Assembly: GCF_000426545.1 (NCBI RefSeq)
Contig: NZ_AUFO01000011.1
Span: 279,202 to 343,201, forward strand
DNA from: Paenibacillus massiliensis subsp. panacisoli DSM 21345
GTDB taxonomy: Bacteria; Bacillota; Bacilli; Paenibacillales; Paenibacillaceae
Reading direction: 5' to 3'
Length of the DNA stretch: 64,000 nt
Part shown: positions 1 through 9,309 of the stretch, one piece after another
How the letters are laid out: each line of letters starts with the position of its first letter
How positions within the stretch are numbered: the first letter of the stretch is position 1
The notes under the pieces: model-generated
The model's input: the letters and a program-made list of their open reading frames with translations, nothing else
Told to the model about the DNA's origin: nothing
Database searches by the model: none
Position numbers and translations under genes: made by a program

Positions 1-1079
1 ATAAAAAGTTGGGCGGTGTACTTGCGGGCAAGGGCGCTCAGTTTGTACAAGCTGGCTTGCAGTTCGGCATTGATCCGGCTGCACTGGCGGCTATAAGCAT
101 GCATGAAACGGGTAACGGCACGTCTCCTGCGGTCCGGAATCGCCACAATGTAGGTGGCATGATGGGGGCAAATGGCTTAATGAATTTTGCGTCCATTGAT
201 GACGGCATTATCGCTATGGCTCGCAACCTCAAGGTCAATTACGCCGACAAAGGCATTGATACGATTGAGGCTGTGCAGCGGAAATATGCCCCTGTTGGAG
301 CTAGAAATGATCCGGACAATTTGAACAACAACTGGTCTAGCGGGGTTGTGAAGTTCATGAATGACCTGGCTGGTGGCGTGTCGACCGGATCAGGAAACGG
401 GTTTTTCAACAATTGGAAAGCAACTTCACGTTTTGGAGATAGAGAAAGCTTTAGAAAAAAAGCGCATGGAGGATTGGACATAAAAGGGACGCAGGGTGAT
501 CAGCTTCAGGCGTTAGCTGGTGGTACTGTTTCATTCATAAAAATGGATGACGGGGGTCCCTTAGACGAAGATGGTAAGAAGAACACTCGCGGTGGCGGCA
601 CTGAGCTAGGCATAAAGATGCCTGATGGTAGCACTTATTTTTATAGTCACTTATCCGCCGTTAATCCGGACCTCCGCGAAGGACAGAAGATAGATGCAGG
701 TACGTACATCGGTAATGTTGGTGGTGCTCCTGGTGTGGCTGGTAGCGGTTATAGCACAACTGGGAGTCATTTGCATCTTGGGTACATGAACAGTGCTGGC
801 ACATATATGAACCCTGAGAAGCTGTTACAATCGCTTGGAATTCCTGGAGATTACGCATCTGGAGCTGGCGACAGCGACATTGGTCGAATACCTACTGCAT
901 CAAGCGTGAAGGAGGTTCGCCACAAGTCTGAAATTACAGTAAACCTCAATGTTTCGGGCGAAGGAGCCAAGCCTCTGAATGCTTCTACAAAATCGCAACT
1001 TGAGAGATTGGTGAAGCAGATTGTAGCAGAAAATGAGCGTCAGCGACTCCGAACAAGTCCTGTGAAAGCGGGGTATTGA
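1..1079 (+). CDS. Phage tail tape-measure/tail lysin C-terminal part (partial)
   Basis: The reading frame is already open at the left edge, so only the C-terminal ~359 residues are visible. Two wall-degrading domains follow each other. The first (about residues 3-125) is a glucosaminidase/lysozyme-like domain with a candidate catalytic glutamate in MHETGNGTS. The second (about 140-280) is an M23 metallopeptidase with zinc ligands in HGGLD and HLHLG. Such double lytic ends are known from tape-measure proteins of phages of Gram-positive hosts, where they open peptidoglycan during tail penetration. The next gene starts 1 base after the stop. The N-terminal coiled-coil tape region would lie upstream and cannot be checked, so a separate tail lysin is the alternative. 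Confidence 0.8.
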   Translation, partial: KKLGGVLAGKGAQFVQAGLQFGIDPAALAAISMHETGNGTSPAVRNRHNVGGMMGANGLMNFASIDDGIIAMARNLKVNYADKGIDTIEAVQRKYAPVGARNDPDNLNNNWSSGVVKFMNDLAGGVSTGSGNGFFNNWKATSRFGDRESFRKKAHGGLDIKGTQGDQLQALAGGTVSFIKMDDGGPLDEDGKKNTRGGGTELGIKMPDGSTYFYSHLSAVNPDLREGQKIDAGTYIGNVGGAPGVAGSGYSTTGSHLHLGYMNSAGTYMNPEKLLQSLGIPGDYASGAGDSDIGRIPTASSVKEVRHKSEITVNLNVSGEGAKPLNASTKSQLERLVKQIVAENERQRLRTSPVKAGY

Positions 1080-1080
1080 T

Positions 1081-2838
1081 ATGATTGAGCGTTATAGTTG
1101 GGCTCCGGTAGGGGGTGTCGTCGGAAAGCGGCATGCCCCCATTATTCGGGTCAGCTTCCACACTGAAAAGACATGCTACCAGCTCAAAGGAAGTCTTCAT
1201 GATGAAAAAGGCCAGGACCCGACCAGCCAAGTGCTTTCGGTCACGACTCAGAAGACCTTGGATGCCCCGACGGGCACGATGAATATTGTGCTGGCCGGCG
1301 ATAAATGGTTCCGATCTCAGCTCATCATTCCTAACGATCTTGTCGTTGTGCAGATGGGCTATAAGACAGTAAAGGGAGAAGAACTATCTACGGTCATGGT
1401 CGGATTGGTAGATCGGGTACGTAGGACCCGCAGCGTGGATGGCGGGATGACTACTTCTGTCCAAGCCCGAGACTTCGGTAAAGTATTTATAAAATCTAAT
1501 ATCAAGTTCTATCCGGAAGTTTCGGGAGGGAAATCGGACAAGTTCTTCCTGACTGAGAACGGCTGGTTGGCCATGGCGAAGTATTTTCAATCCGAGAGCG
1601 TGGCAAAGGGTAGCCCTGCTGTCATTTTGGATGTCATCATGCGTTTTGTTTTGCCTCAGCTCAACGGCGTGAAGTGGACCGTGTGGGATGAGACAAAGAC
1701 GGAGCCAGTTGCTAAGCAAGTCGATGTTACCAATATTGTTCGATACAACTTCGCATCTGTGCCTATCTTCTTACCGCAGTTTTTCACTCTGGATCGATTC
1801 GAAGGATCGCTTTGGAATCTGATGGAGCGCACATCCAGCAAGCCATTCACGGAGTTGTTCGTGGATGTGCGTGAGCCGCTGGAAGCGTGGAATCCTGGCG
1901 ATAAGCCGCGGGTGGTGAATGAGACCATCGAACAGTCCAGCGATCAAAGCAAGGCCAAGTTTCCGAAGGGCGAGGGATACTATCCGTTCCCACGGTTCCC
2001 ATTTGGGAAGGACAACGCTGTGGTTTCTGTGTTTTTACGGAATACGCCTTTTTCGAAGGGACCGTGGGAGAAGCTGTACACACATGTCGTCACCGCAGAG
2101 GATGTGATTGATGAAGACCTATCATACAGCGACGATGAGCATTACAACTTGTTTTGGGCGGGGACGACTATTAACCCTTTCGGAATGGATCTGAAGCGGG
2201 TGGCGCCCCCGCTCATGAACAAGTCGGCAATCGAACGTTACGGCTTGTCTCCGCTGGAAGTAGAAGTTGAGGGTTTGGCCATAGACCCGAGCAAGCCTGA
2301 AGATACGACAAAGCTGGAGCGAATGAGCACGGCTTATACAGTCAAGCTGAAGGAATGGTTTGAGAACAATCACAAATTTTTAAGCGGAGCAATGACGGTG
2401 CGCGGGAAGGGTAACTACAAGATAGGGCAGAGGCTTCAAGCGCCTGGGATTTTGAAAGAATTCTATATTGAGTCCGTAACGCAAACATTTAACGTATTTG
2501 AAGGATGGACCACGACGCTGCAGCTTACCCGTGGTCGTGATTATAAACCGACAGCGAATACTGCTGGTGCAACTACCACGCAGGCGTCCGTAGTGGCCAG
2601 TATAAAATCGGCATCTGCTAAAACGACAGCCGAGATCAAGGCGGATTACTACACCGTCAAGAGCGGGGACAACTTATGGAGTATCGCTGCCAAGCTGTAC
2701 GGCAGCGGGAATGAGTGGACAAAGCTGTGGGAGGCCAATAAGGAGATGCTTGTCAAGAGGGATAGCCGGAATTCTGTGCAACACGGGAAATATATCTACT
2801 CAGGTCAGATTCTCAAGATACCAGGAGGTTCAACATGA
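1081..2838 (+). CDS. Phage baseplate hub protein with C-terminal LysM (XkdQ/gpD-like)
   Basis: This 585-residue protein sits between the tape measure and the spike gene, the usual place of the hub (XkdQ in PBSX, gpD in P2, gp27 in T4). An N-terminal stretch with VTTQKTLDAPTGTM resembles hub barrel domains. The last ~55 residues form a LysM domain (YYTVKSGDNLWSIAAKLYG, then a SGQILKIP end). In PBSX the LysM domain is usually on a separate protein (XkdP), so here it is fused to the hub. The stop overlaps the next start by 4 bases, which indicates translational coupling in one late operon. The assignment rests on order and pattern, not on catalytic residues. Confidence 0.75.
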   Translation: MIERYSWAPVGGVVGKRHAPIIRVSFHTEKTCYQLKGSLHDEKGQDPTSQVLSVTTQKTLDAPTGTMNIVLAGDKWFRSQLIIPNDLVVVQMGYKTVKGEELSTVMVGLVDRVRRTRSVDGGMTTSVQARDFGKVFIKSNIKFYPEVSGGKSDKFFLTENGWLAMAKYFQSESVAKGSPAVILDVIMRFVLPQLNGVKWTVWDETKTEPVAKQVDVTNIVRYNFASVPIFLPQFFTLDRFEGSLWNLMERTSSKPFTELFVDVREPLEAWNPGDKPRVVNETIEQSSDQSKAKFPKGEGYYPFPRFPFGKDNAVVSVFLRNTPFSKGPWEKLYTHVVTAEDVIDEDLSYSDDEHYNLFWAGTTINPFGMDLKRVAPPLMNKSAIERYGLSPLEVEVEGLAIDPSKPEDTTKLERMSTAYTVKLKEWFENNHKFLSGAMTVRGKGNYKIGQRLQAPGILKEFYIESVTQTFNVFEGWTTTLQLTRGRDYKPTANTAGATTTQASVVASIKSASAKTTAEIKADYYTVKSGDNLWSIAAKLYGSGNEWTKLWEANKEMLVKRDSRNSVQHGKYIYSGQILKIPGGST

Positions 2839-3548
2839 AGGATCAGAGCGCGCTTGGAGGGAAAACAGTAAATCGAATGCCTGAATTCAACGCTACCCGT
2901 TTGGCCAGAGTCACCAGCGTAAAGGACTATGAACAGTATGGGCGCATTGAGGTCGTGTTCCTTGATTACAGCCAGCCTGTTCCTGTTTGGGTATTTAGCG
3001 GTGTTGATCGGGAGCCGGTCGAGGGCGACACGGTAATTGTAGGGTATTTGGATAATCGCAAGGATGCCCCGTATCTGGCTGGATTTCACAAGAACAATAG
3101 CTATGGAACGAATTTCGTAGTCGTCAAGCGAGATATGGTTAAGCTGCAATTGCCTGTCTTTGAAATTGGGGTAAAGGACGGCGCTGCTTATGCAGACATA
3201 CAGGGTAATCTGCTGGACACTGCAAAGCAAGATCAACGCGCATACGTGGAATTATCTCCGAATCATGTGTTGCTGAGCTACCCACTGGACAAGGACGGCA
3301 AGCTGTCGCCCGTGAAGGTAGAACTCTCGCATTCAGCAGTGAACATAGTTTTCCCCGTTATAGAAGGCGAGGAACCAGCCAGCGTATCTATAGGGCCCGA
3401 TGGAATAGAACACCGTTTCCCCATTAAAGAAGAGACTGCTGCGTATATCCAAATGAGTGCCGATGGTTTTAGGTTGCATCATCCAACAGGTGATATGGTG
3501 GTCAATCTTCCAAAGGGATCGCTGACAGAAGAACACAAAAAGGAATGA
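2835..3548 (+). CDS. Phage baseplate assembly protein V-like (tail spike/OB-fold)
   Basis: The 237-residue product begins with a region (about residues 18-80) typical of gpV/gp5 OB-fold proteins: ATRLARVTSVKDYEQYGRIEV, followed by VEGDTVIVGYLDNRKDAPYLAG. This fold caps the hub and carries the membrane-piercing tip of contractile tails. The rest is beta-rich with repeated IG/SADG turns, consistent with a spike helix. The start overlaps the hub stop (ATGA) and lies behind CAGGAGG. No enzymatic domain is visible. Confidence 0.7.
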   Translation: MKDQSALGGKTVNRMPEFNATRLARVTSVKDYEQYGRIEVVFLDYSQPVPVWVFSGVDREPVEGDTVIVGYLDNRKDAPYLAGFHKNNSYGTNFVVVKRDMVKLQLPVFEIGVKDGAAYADIQGNLLDTAKQDQRAYVELSPNHVLLSYPLDKDGKLSPVKVELSHSAVNIVFPVIEGEEPASVSIGPDGIEHRFPIKEETAAYIQMSADGFRLHHPTGDMVVNLPKGSLTEEHKKE

Positions 3549-3554
3549 TGCTTC

Positions 3555-4172
3555 ATGGCACTGGTTAAGAATTCAACTCGTGAATTGAAAAAGATCTATC
3601 ATATGACCTTTGAGCTAAGGAAGACGCTCCCGAGCGGGGATTCTAGTTCCATCACACTGCATACACTCCTAGTCAATCCTTCCGAGTTCGTCCAGGACGA
3701 AGCGGGGCGCGGAAACGTTGTGCAGACCCTTGGCGGGGCATATGTGGCCGACTTCGGAGCAGGGCTGCCGACGGTGACCTTGTCCGGTACAACTGGCTAC
3801 AGCAAACGTACATCAGCCGAAGCCAAGGAATTGGACGGATACGAGGAATTCATTAAATTCCGCTCAGAGATTTTTCGCAAATTCCTACAAGCCAACGATC
3901 CGCAGCACGCTTTGTTTTGGTACAACTGGGAGGATAACGAGTATTACGAGATCCACCCACAGAACTTCCGGCTGCAGCGGAGCAAGTCAGAGCCATTATT
4001 GTACCGTTATGAATTCCGCTTCACCTGCCTCCGTCGATTGGTTAAAACGAGGAAAGAAGCGATGTCTGACTATCTTAAACTTGTTCCGAACACAGAAACG
4101 GTTGCCGTGAAGTTGTCATCCAGCGTATCGCGGATCGGCGAATTGCTCAGTCAGCTCACAAAGAGAGGATGA
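3555..4172 (+). CDS. Phage tail/baseplate structural protein of unknown type
   Basis: This 205-residue protein has no motif I can name. It is beta-rich and carries a GLPTVTLSGTTGY stretch. In its middle lies FWYNWEDNEYYEIHPQNFRLQRSKSEPLLYRYEF, cited here only as a region around residues 118-152, which recalls small phage proteins that attach LysM or tail-initiator domains. The position between the spike and gp25-like genes makes a baseplate wedge or hub-adaptor role likely. It starts 6 bases after the upstream stop. Confidence 0.6.
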   Translation: MALVKNSTRELKKIYHMTFELRKTLPSGDSSSITLHTLLVNPSEFVQDEAGRGNVVQTLGGAYVADFGAGLPTVTLSGTTGYSKRTSAEAKELDGYEEFIKFRSEIFRKFLQANDPQHALFWYNWEDNEYYEIHPQNFRLQRSKSEPLLYRYEFRFTCLRRLVKTRKEAMSDYLKLVPNTETVAVKLSSSVSRIGELLSQLTKRG

Positions 4173-4177
4173 TGATC

Positions 4178-4525
4178 TTGGCAGACGAAGAGGACATGAA
4201 TTATGTGAATTACCCGGTGTTGCGGAGTGAACAACAGAACATAGAGGACATTGTAACGTATGGTTTACGCGCATACTCGGCCCTGACAGACTACAACGAA
4301 GCACTGTATGATAGGGTGGATATAAATACTGCTGAACTTGAGGAATACATTAATCTTTCACGGCAGGTATGCTCCCGGCTTTCGGATGCTGAAAGCGTGC
4401 CGTTTGACTTGCTGCTGGAACTAAGGAGCATCCTGGCAGTATTGTATCAGCTCCGGGTGCTGGCCGTAGAGGAGAAGGGTGTAGTTGGGAAACCGTCGGC
4501 AGTGGAGGAAGGAAGTGGACTATGA
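4178..4525 (+). CDS. Small phage tail protein, unknown
   Basis: The product is an acidic, helical protein of about 115 residues with no recognised domain. I chose the TTG start at 4178 because AGAGGA (4163-4168) sits 9 bases upstream of it, while the in-frame ATG codons at 4169 and 4172 touch or nearly touch that site. It overlaps the next gene by 4 bases. Genes of this size between spike and gp25 are common in Paenibacillus and Clostridium contractile-tail modules, but their role is unknown. Confidence 0.55.
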   Translation: MADEEDMNYVNYPVLRSEQQNIEDIVTYGLRAYSALTDYNEALYDRVDINTAELEEYINLSRQVCSRLSDAESVPFDLLLELRSILAVLYQLRVLAVEEKGVVGKPSAVEEGSGL

Positions 4526-5430
4526 TCGAGCATGTATTAAATGATGCTGACACTATTCAAGGTCTGTCCGTCATGTACAATGTGCCTTGGCAGGATATTG
4601 TGGATTACAATGGACTTGAGTACCCGTACACCATGACAAGCCGAGAAGCTTATTACACGTTGTATGCAAGCGGATATTTGCTGATAAGGCGGCAATTGAT
4701 GTCTTTGCCGCTTACGCTATATTCGGGCTCGTTATTCAAAACGGACTTGGATTCTCAGGGCGTGCAAAAAATATACGAATTGGTAGAAGACACGACCCTC
4801 GCTGCGGGAACGGCGGAGGGTTATTTTTATGTCCGTAGTCAACTGCCGGGGAGCTTTGGGAATACAATCGCAGGCAGCATTGTTAATGGATCTGTTCGTT
4901 CCAGCGTGAACGCAGGTACATTGACGATCACGAATCCTGAAGCATTCGCTAATGGAAAGGATGCGAGAGTACTCCTGACTGGTCAGACCATCTACATTAA
5001 TAACGGTACGGATCAGGAATCTGTATCGATCAGAGATTCACCCGCTGAAAGCGATCTTAAAATAATGCCGGATGGAGATTTAGCAGATGACGGGATTGGA
5101 GATTGGGCAGTTGTGACGGCCCTGGACACGATCAAACAAGCTATAAGCCATCGATTGGTCACCCGGCGTGGAAGCCTCACACAGCATCCTTATTACGGTA
5201 GCCGTCTCCACGAGTTTATTGGATTGGCCCAAGCTCCATATATACGTAAACTGGTTGAATTGGACATTCACGAGACACTAGCGTATGAGGAACGAATAGA
5301 AGATGTAGCAGTTAAGAATGTGACGGTGCAGCGGACATCTTTTTATATTTCGCTGACGATTACCACTGCTGGCGAAGAAGTAAGCATGGGAATAGAAGTT
5401 GACCAAACCGGGGTAACCATCACTGCATAG
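4522..5430 (+). CDS. Baseplate wedge protein gp25/GPW-like with N-terminal LysM-like segment
   Basis: The C-terminal ~110 residues match the GPW/gp25 family of baseplate wedge proteins, with DTIKQAISHRLVTRRGSL, then PYYGSRLHEFIG and IRKLVELDIHETLAYEERI. In T4, gp25 starts sheath polymerisation. The first ~45 residues look LysM-like (DADTIQGLSVMYNVPWQDIVDYNGL), an unusual extension since gp25 homologues are often only ~130 residues. The middle ~130 residues are beta-rich and unassigned. The ATG overlaps the preceding stop by 4 bases. Confidence 0.75.
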   Translation: MIEHVLNDADTIQGLSVMYNVPWQDIVDYNGLEYPYTMTSREAYYTLYASGYLLIRRQLMSLPLTLYSGSLFKTDLDSQGVQKIYELVEDTTLAAGTAEGYFYVRSQLPGSFGNTIAGSIVNGSVRSSVNAGTLTITNPEAFANGKDARVLLTGQTIYINNGTDQESVSIRDSPAESDLKIMPDGDLADDGIGDWAVVTALDTIKQAISHRLVTRRGSLTQHPYYGSRLHEFIGLAQAPYIRKLVELDIHETLAYEERIEDVAVKNVTVQRTSFYISLTITTAGEEVSMGIEVDQTGVTITA

Positions 5431-5445
5431 AAAGGAGTGATACCT

Positions 5446-6600
5446 TTGGCCTTTGAACGCAAAACAATGGAAAACATCGTACAGGATATGGTGGATTGGT
5501 CGCGTGGAGTGTCACAAAAAATAACAGATTTTACGGTCGGTTCCCGTGCCCGAACAATGTTGGAAGCTGCGGCAAAGGAATTAGAGGAATATTACGACAA
5601 AACTTGGCGGGCCATTCGGAGTACGATCGGACAAAGCATTTACTCAGCCTTCGGTTTTTCAAAGCTTCCGCCTCTATATGCCACGGGCACGGTTACGTTT
5701 GAACGTATCACTCCAGCAGACACTAATTATCTAATACCAGTGGGAACCCTAATCAAGACACAGGCCACATCTTCCCGCGCACCGATCACCTTCCGCACCA
5801 CGGCAGACGCAGTTATGGTTACCGGGGGAACGAGAGTAGATGTGCCTGTAATTTGTCTTACTCCTGGACTGGACGGCAATACAGAAGCTCAGACCATTAC
5901 TGACTTTGTAGCTAAGCCGACTGGGATCGACACGGTAACCAATGCTGCAGCTCTGGCCAATGGGCGAGAAGAGGAAACGGATGATGAACAGAAGACCCGT
6001 TTCAAAAAATTCATCGCGTCTTTATCCCGTGGGACCCTTCAGAGCATTGAATACGGAGCTACCACAGTCCAGCTTACGGACGTAACCGGGGCAGCAATAG
6101 AGCGTGTAGTTGATTGTCAAGCATTTGAGGATTTGCCTGCACGAAAAGGCGAGGTCGATCTGTATATTTGGAACGGGGTAGGCACAGCTTCTCCTGAGTT
6201 ATTCGTGGCCACTCAAAAAACATTGACAGGGTATTATGAGGACGGCAAGCCTATATACGGATACAAGTCTGCTGGGATACAGGTTAATTTGTTTTCGGTT
6301 ACGATGAAGCCCGTGAGCATCCGCCTGACGTTAACATTCAACGCTGGATCATCCCTTGATCTGATTCAGGGGGACATTGAGCGAGAAATACGCGACTTCT
6401 TCTCTGCCGTCAAGCAAGGTCAGGAACTGGTTCAGACTGAACTGGAAACTCGTATAAAGCTCTTATCGGGCATTTATGATGTAAAGCTGGATTTATCCAT
6501 AGACGATGGCACAACCTGGTCTGACACTAATCCGACAGCAGGAAAAACCGAGAAGCTTGTCCCGCAGTTCCCGATCATTTATCGGGAGGCGAACTCATGA
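5446..6600 (+). CDS. Phage baseplate J-like protein (gpJ/XkdT family)
   Basis: This ~384-residue protein follows the gp25-like gene, as gpJ does in P2-like and PBSX-like tails. It shows the family layout: an N-terminal helical segment (DFTVGSRARTMLEAAAKELEE), a beta domain around TVTFER...VPVGT-type sequence, and a GRLRNG-like central piece (ANGREEETDDEQKTRFKKFI). The TTG at 5446 is favoured because AAAGGAG ends about 9 bases upstream, whereas the in-frame GTG at 5437 abuts that site. The stop overlaps the next ATG by 4 bases. Confidence 0.8.
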   Translation: MAFERKTMENIVQDMVDWSRGVSQKITDFTVGSRARTMLEAAAKELEEYYDKTWRAIRSTIGQSIYSAFGFSKLPPLYATGTVTFERITPADTNYLIPVGTLIKTQATSSRAPITFRTTADAVMVTGGTRVDVPVICLTPGLDGNTEAQTITDFVAKPTGIDTVTNAAALANGREEETDDEQKTRFKKFIASLSRGTLQSIEYGATTVQLTDVTGAAIERVVDCQAFEDLPARKGEVDLYIWNGVGTASPELFVATQKTLTGYYEDGKPIYGYKSAGIQVNLFSVTMKPVSIRLTLTFNAGSSLDLIQGDIEREIRDFFSAVKQGQELVQTELETRIKLLSGIYDVKLDLSIDDGTTWSDTNPTAGKTEKLVPQFPIIYREANS

Positions 6601-7661
6601 GAATTCTTAAAAAGCTGCTGGATAACTTGGGGGACGGCTGGAATACTCAGACGAAAGAGGTCCCATATCTAGTGCTTGGGCGGGGGGCCGGGTTGCACAG
6701 TATGGTAACAGTGGACGAAGGAACCCTGTACTTTCATAGCACCCCCTATCGCCCAGAGCTGCCGGACAAGGAACTTGTCGATCTGCAGGGAGTGAATTCC
6801 GAGGAGCTAGTGTCTGCGATTCGTAACATGGGGTACTTGGCCGAGTTGGCGCCGGAAATACTCAGGATGGACGCTGTACCGCTGGCGCTAATTGAGGTAA
6901 CCAATATTCCATTGGATTCGACATTGAATGCCTTCACAAGCAATGTTTGGAGGCGTATGTACCCCTTATATCGAGCGTTGCGTAAAGCGGAGGCGGACAC
7001 AGACCTGGCATTGCTGCAGTTGGACCGCAATATGGCAACAGGACGTTGGCTCAATTACTGGGGCAGCTTTTTCGGCATGCAGAGCCGTCCGGGCGAACTG
7101 GTTGAATCTTTTCGCCGACGCTTTACCATGTGGGTGTTGAATCCCAAGACTAATAATGTGGCGCTGCAGGAATTACTGGCTTATCAACTAGGCGAGTCTG
7201 GCGGCGTGCAGGTATACGACAAGGCCCCTGCGGTCATAGGAGTAAGGCTCGACGTCAAGTACACCGGGAGTGCCACGGCATTGGCCGAGATGAGGAGCAT
7301 CCTGCTTGAGAATAAAGGCGGGGGGATTGCTTTTACTGTTTCGGTACATGTGCCTGTGTCTATCGAGCACACATTCAATCAGAAGTATCGAATTCACTTT
7401 CGCTCCCGAGTGAGCTTCTTCGGTGGTCGACCTTGGTACCTGGATGGTGTGGAAGTATTAAATGGGATTCCTTCATTGTCTGGGTGGACAGGCGAGAGAC
7501 AACGCAATCGGCATCGACTGGAGATCAGGACGCCGCACAGGGTGCGCAATGAGCAGACTAGTGTAGTCAAGGCTAGGCAAAATTATTGGGTGCTGGATGG
7601 CAGTGTGCAGCTCGACGGTAGCCGATTACTAAATTCTCTGGAAACTATTTTGGAGGTATAG
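6597..7661 (+). CDS. Phage tail protein I-like (gpI/YmfQ-like)
   Basis: The protein is 354 residues long and follows the J-like gene, as gpI does in P2. About residues 100-220 carry the typical segment: LDSTLNAFTSNVWRRMYPLYRALRKAEADTDL (residues near 105-136), then NYWGSFFGMQSRPGE and NPKTNNVALQELLAYQLG. These proteins join the baseplate to the tail fibres. The last ~100 residues are beta-rich and probably adapt to the fibre. The gene is coupled to the J-like gene by a 4-base overlap. Confidence 0.7.
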   Translation: MRILKKLLDNLGDGWNTQTKEVPYLVLGRGAGLHSMVTVDEGTLYFHSTPYRPELPDKELVDLQGVNSEELVSAIRNMGYLAELAPEILRMDAVPLALIEVTNIPLDSTLNAFTSNVWRRMYPLYRALRKAEADTDLALLQLDRNMATGRWLNYWGSFFGMQSRPGELVESFRRRFTMWVLNPKTNNVALQELLAYQLGESGGVQVYDKAPAVIGVRLDVKYTGSATALAEMRSILLENKGGGIAFTVSVHVPVSIEHTFNQKYRIHFRSRVSFFGGRPWYLDGVEVLNGIPSLSGWTGERQRNRHRLEIRTPHRVRNEQTSVVKARQNYWVLDGSVQLDGSRLLNSLETILEV

Positions 7662-7671
7662 GAGGTCACAT

Positions 7672-8061
7672 ATGGCAAATCAAGTATTAACGGTAACGAC
7701 GACATATGCCCGTGAGCAGATGGCTCGCGCCAGGGCAGAAGGGACTTCGCTGACGAAGGTAGTTAAGATGGCATTTGGCAGTGGGGGAGTTGACGTATCC
7801 GGCCAGCCGCTTCCATTGGACGGAACCGAACAAACGTTGAAGGCAGAGCTGCTGGTGAAAGACATATCCAGCTATGAATTCATAGGTCCGGCTACGATCC
7901 GGTACACCTGCTCTTTGGCTGAGAACGAGCTGGCAGGGGCGACGATTAATGAATTGGCCCTCGTGGATTCGGCTGGTAAATTCACCGCGATCCGCACAAT
8001 GACCAATAAAGTCAAGGATGCGGACATGGAATTTATATTTGAAATTGATGACATTTATTGA
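7672..8061 (+). CDS. Phage tail-collar fibre protein (DUF3751-like)
   Basis: The 129-residue product resembles the N-terminal collar domain of P2-type tail fibres (YAREQMARARAEGTSLTKVVKMAFG, then GATINELALVDSAGKFTAIRTM). Here the domain is encoded as its own gene rather than fused to the fibre. It begins 10 bases after the I-like gene behind GGAGG. It probably anchors the fibre encoded just downstream to the baseplate. Confidence 0.75.
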   Translation: MANQVLTVTTTYAREQMARARAEGTSLTKVVKMAFGSGGVDVSGQPLPLDGTEQTLKAELLVKDISSYEFIGPATIRYTCSLAENELAGATINELALVDSAGKFTAIRTMTNKVKDADMEFIFEIDDIY

Positions 8062-8076
8062 GGAGGCAACGATTCG

Positions 8077-9297
8077 ATGGCCATTCAAGAACCGCGTAAA
8101 TTCGTCACTACGGATCAGGGTCATGCCGATGTGCTGAACGTCCCTATTGCAACACTTTATGCAAATGACAAAGAGTTGGACGAGCTAAAAGATGACAAGA
8201 GGATGACCGTTATTGATCCAGCAACAATTAATTATAACCTGGAGAATTTAAAACCGGGTAAATACTTCATTCAGATTCCTGATGGTCAGAAGCTTGCGGG
8301 CGAACCAATAAGAGATCTGACCATCGGTAGATCCGTAGTAGTCACTGTGGGGCGGCCTGACACAGTAACCAATGTGATTGTCAGGACTTTTTTATACACA
8401 TCTTATACAACTGGCGCTCACGCCAGATTTTTCTATCAGCCGCGCACCATTATAAATCCAACCGTGCCGAGTCCGTGGTACGAGTGGGAGACTGTTAGTG
8501 GATCTGCGGCAAAGCTTGCTGATCACGCAAATAATGCTGATCTCCACATCACCAAACAATATGTTGAAACCTATGCAGCTACCAAGGTTCACACTCATAG
8601 TCCATCCGATCTTCCCAGCGCGACTACACAAGCCCGGGGTATTGTGCAGCTCAATAATTCTACGAGTAGTACAGCAACGGACCAGGCGGCTACTCCGAGT
8701 GCGGTTAAAGCCGCATACGATCGAGCAAACGAGGCTTTTACGCAAGTCTCTGATGGCAAAAACCTTCTCGCTGCCGCCATTAGGGACAAAAATCAACCAG
8801 CTCAAGGCAGCGATCCCTTCGTTACACTGGCAGCAGCTATCCGTGCCATCGTGTCATATCCGAGACGTGCAGATGTGGCAGATCAGGCGGCGTTTTTAGG
8901 GGGAGGATCAGTATCAACTGACAAGACATTTACAAAAGATTTTTTCACATTTCCCGCAGGTTCTCAACGAATATCTTTTATTGGAGCTGTATCATGTTCT
9001 GTACAAGGAAATGGTGCAAATACTTCTACTAGACTTGAAACTTATATAGAGATGGTAGACAACGCCGGGGTCGTTGCATCAATTCTTTTTAAGACAGGAG
9101 AAAATGGAAGTGTGGTGCGATACGGGTTCATATTTGATGGACCTGGTGGGCACATAAGATATGAAAACTATACGACGGCCCCAATACCGAGTAACTTCAA
9201 CATTAACGGCCCCATTATACTTCGGGGCAGATTGTTTGCTCCTGGTCCTTCAGGAGGTACGGATAGGGTTGGTGTTAATGGAGTGTTCACATACTAG
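8077..9297 (+). CDS. Phage tail fibre/receptor-binding protein
   Basis: This 406-residue protein carries the short tail-fibre repeat TTQARGIVQLNNSTSSTATD followed by AATPSAVKAAYDRANEA at about residues 186-223. That motif is widespread in phage fibres of Gram-positive and enteric hosts. The N-terminal ~170 residues include a pyocin-knob-like YEWETVSGS region, and the C-terminal ~130 residues are a Gly/Ser/Thr-rich beta domain likely to meet the cell surface. It starts behind GAGGAGG 15 bases after the collar gene. The host receptor cannot be told from sequence. Confidence 0.75.
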   Translation: MAIQEPRKFVTTDQGHADVLNVPIATLYANDKELDELKDDKRMTVIDPATINYNLENLKPGKYFIQIPDGQKLAGEPIRDLTIGRSVVVTVGRPDTVTNVIVRTFLYTSYTTGAHARFFYQPRTIINPTVPSPWYEWETVSGSAAKLADHANNADLHITKQYVETYAATKVHTHSPSDLPSATTQARGIVQLNNSTSSTATDQAATPSAVKAAYDRANEAFTQVSDGKNLLAAAIRDKNQPAQGSDPFVTLAAAIRAIVSYPRRADVADQAAFLGGGSVSTDKTFTKDFFTFPAGSQRISFIGAVSCSVQGNGANTSTRLETYIEMVDNAGVVASILFKTGENGSVVRYGFIFDGPGGHIRYENYTTAPIPSNFNINGPIILRGRLFAPGPSGGTDRVGVNGVFTY

Positions 9298-9309
9298 GAG
9301 GCTGAGGAT

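Noticed and set aside
2805-3236. Minus-strand frame of 143 codons opposite the hub/spike junction
   Set aside because: It overlaps two well-supported phage genes and has no recognisable product.
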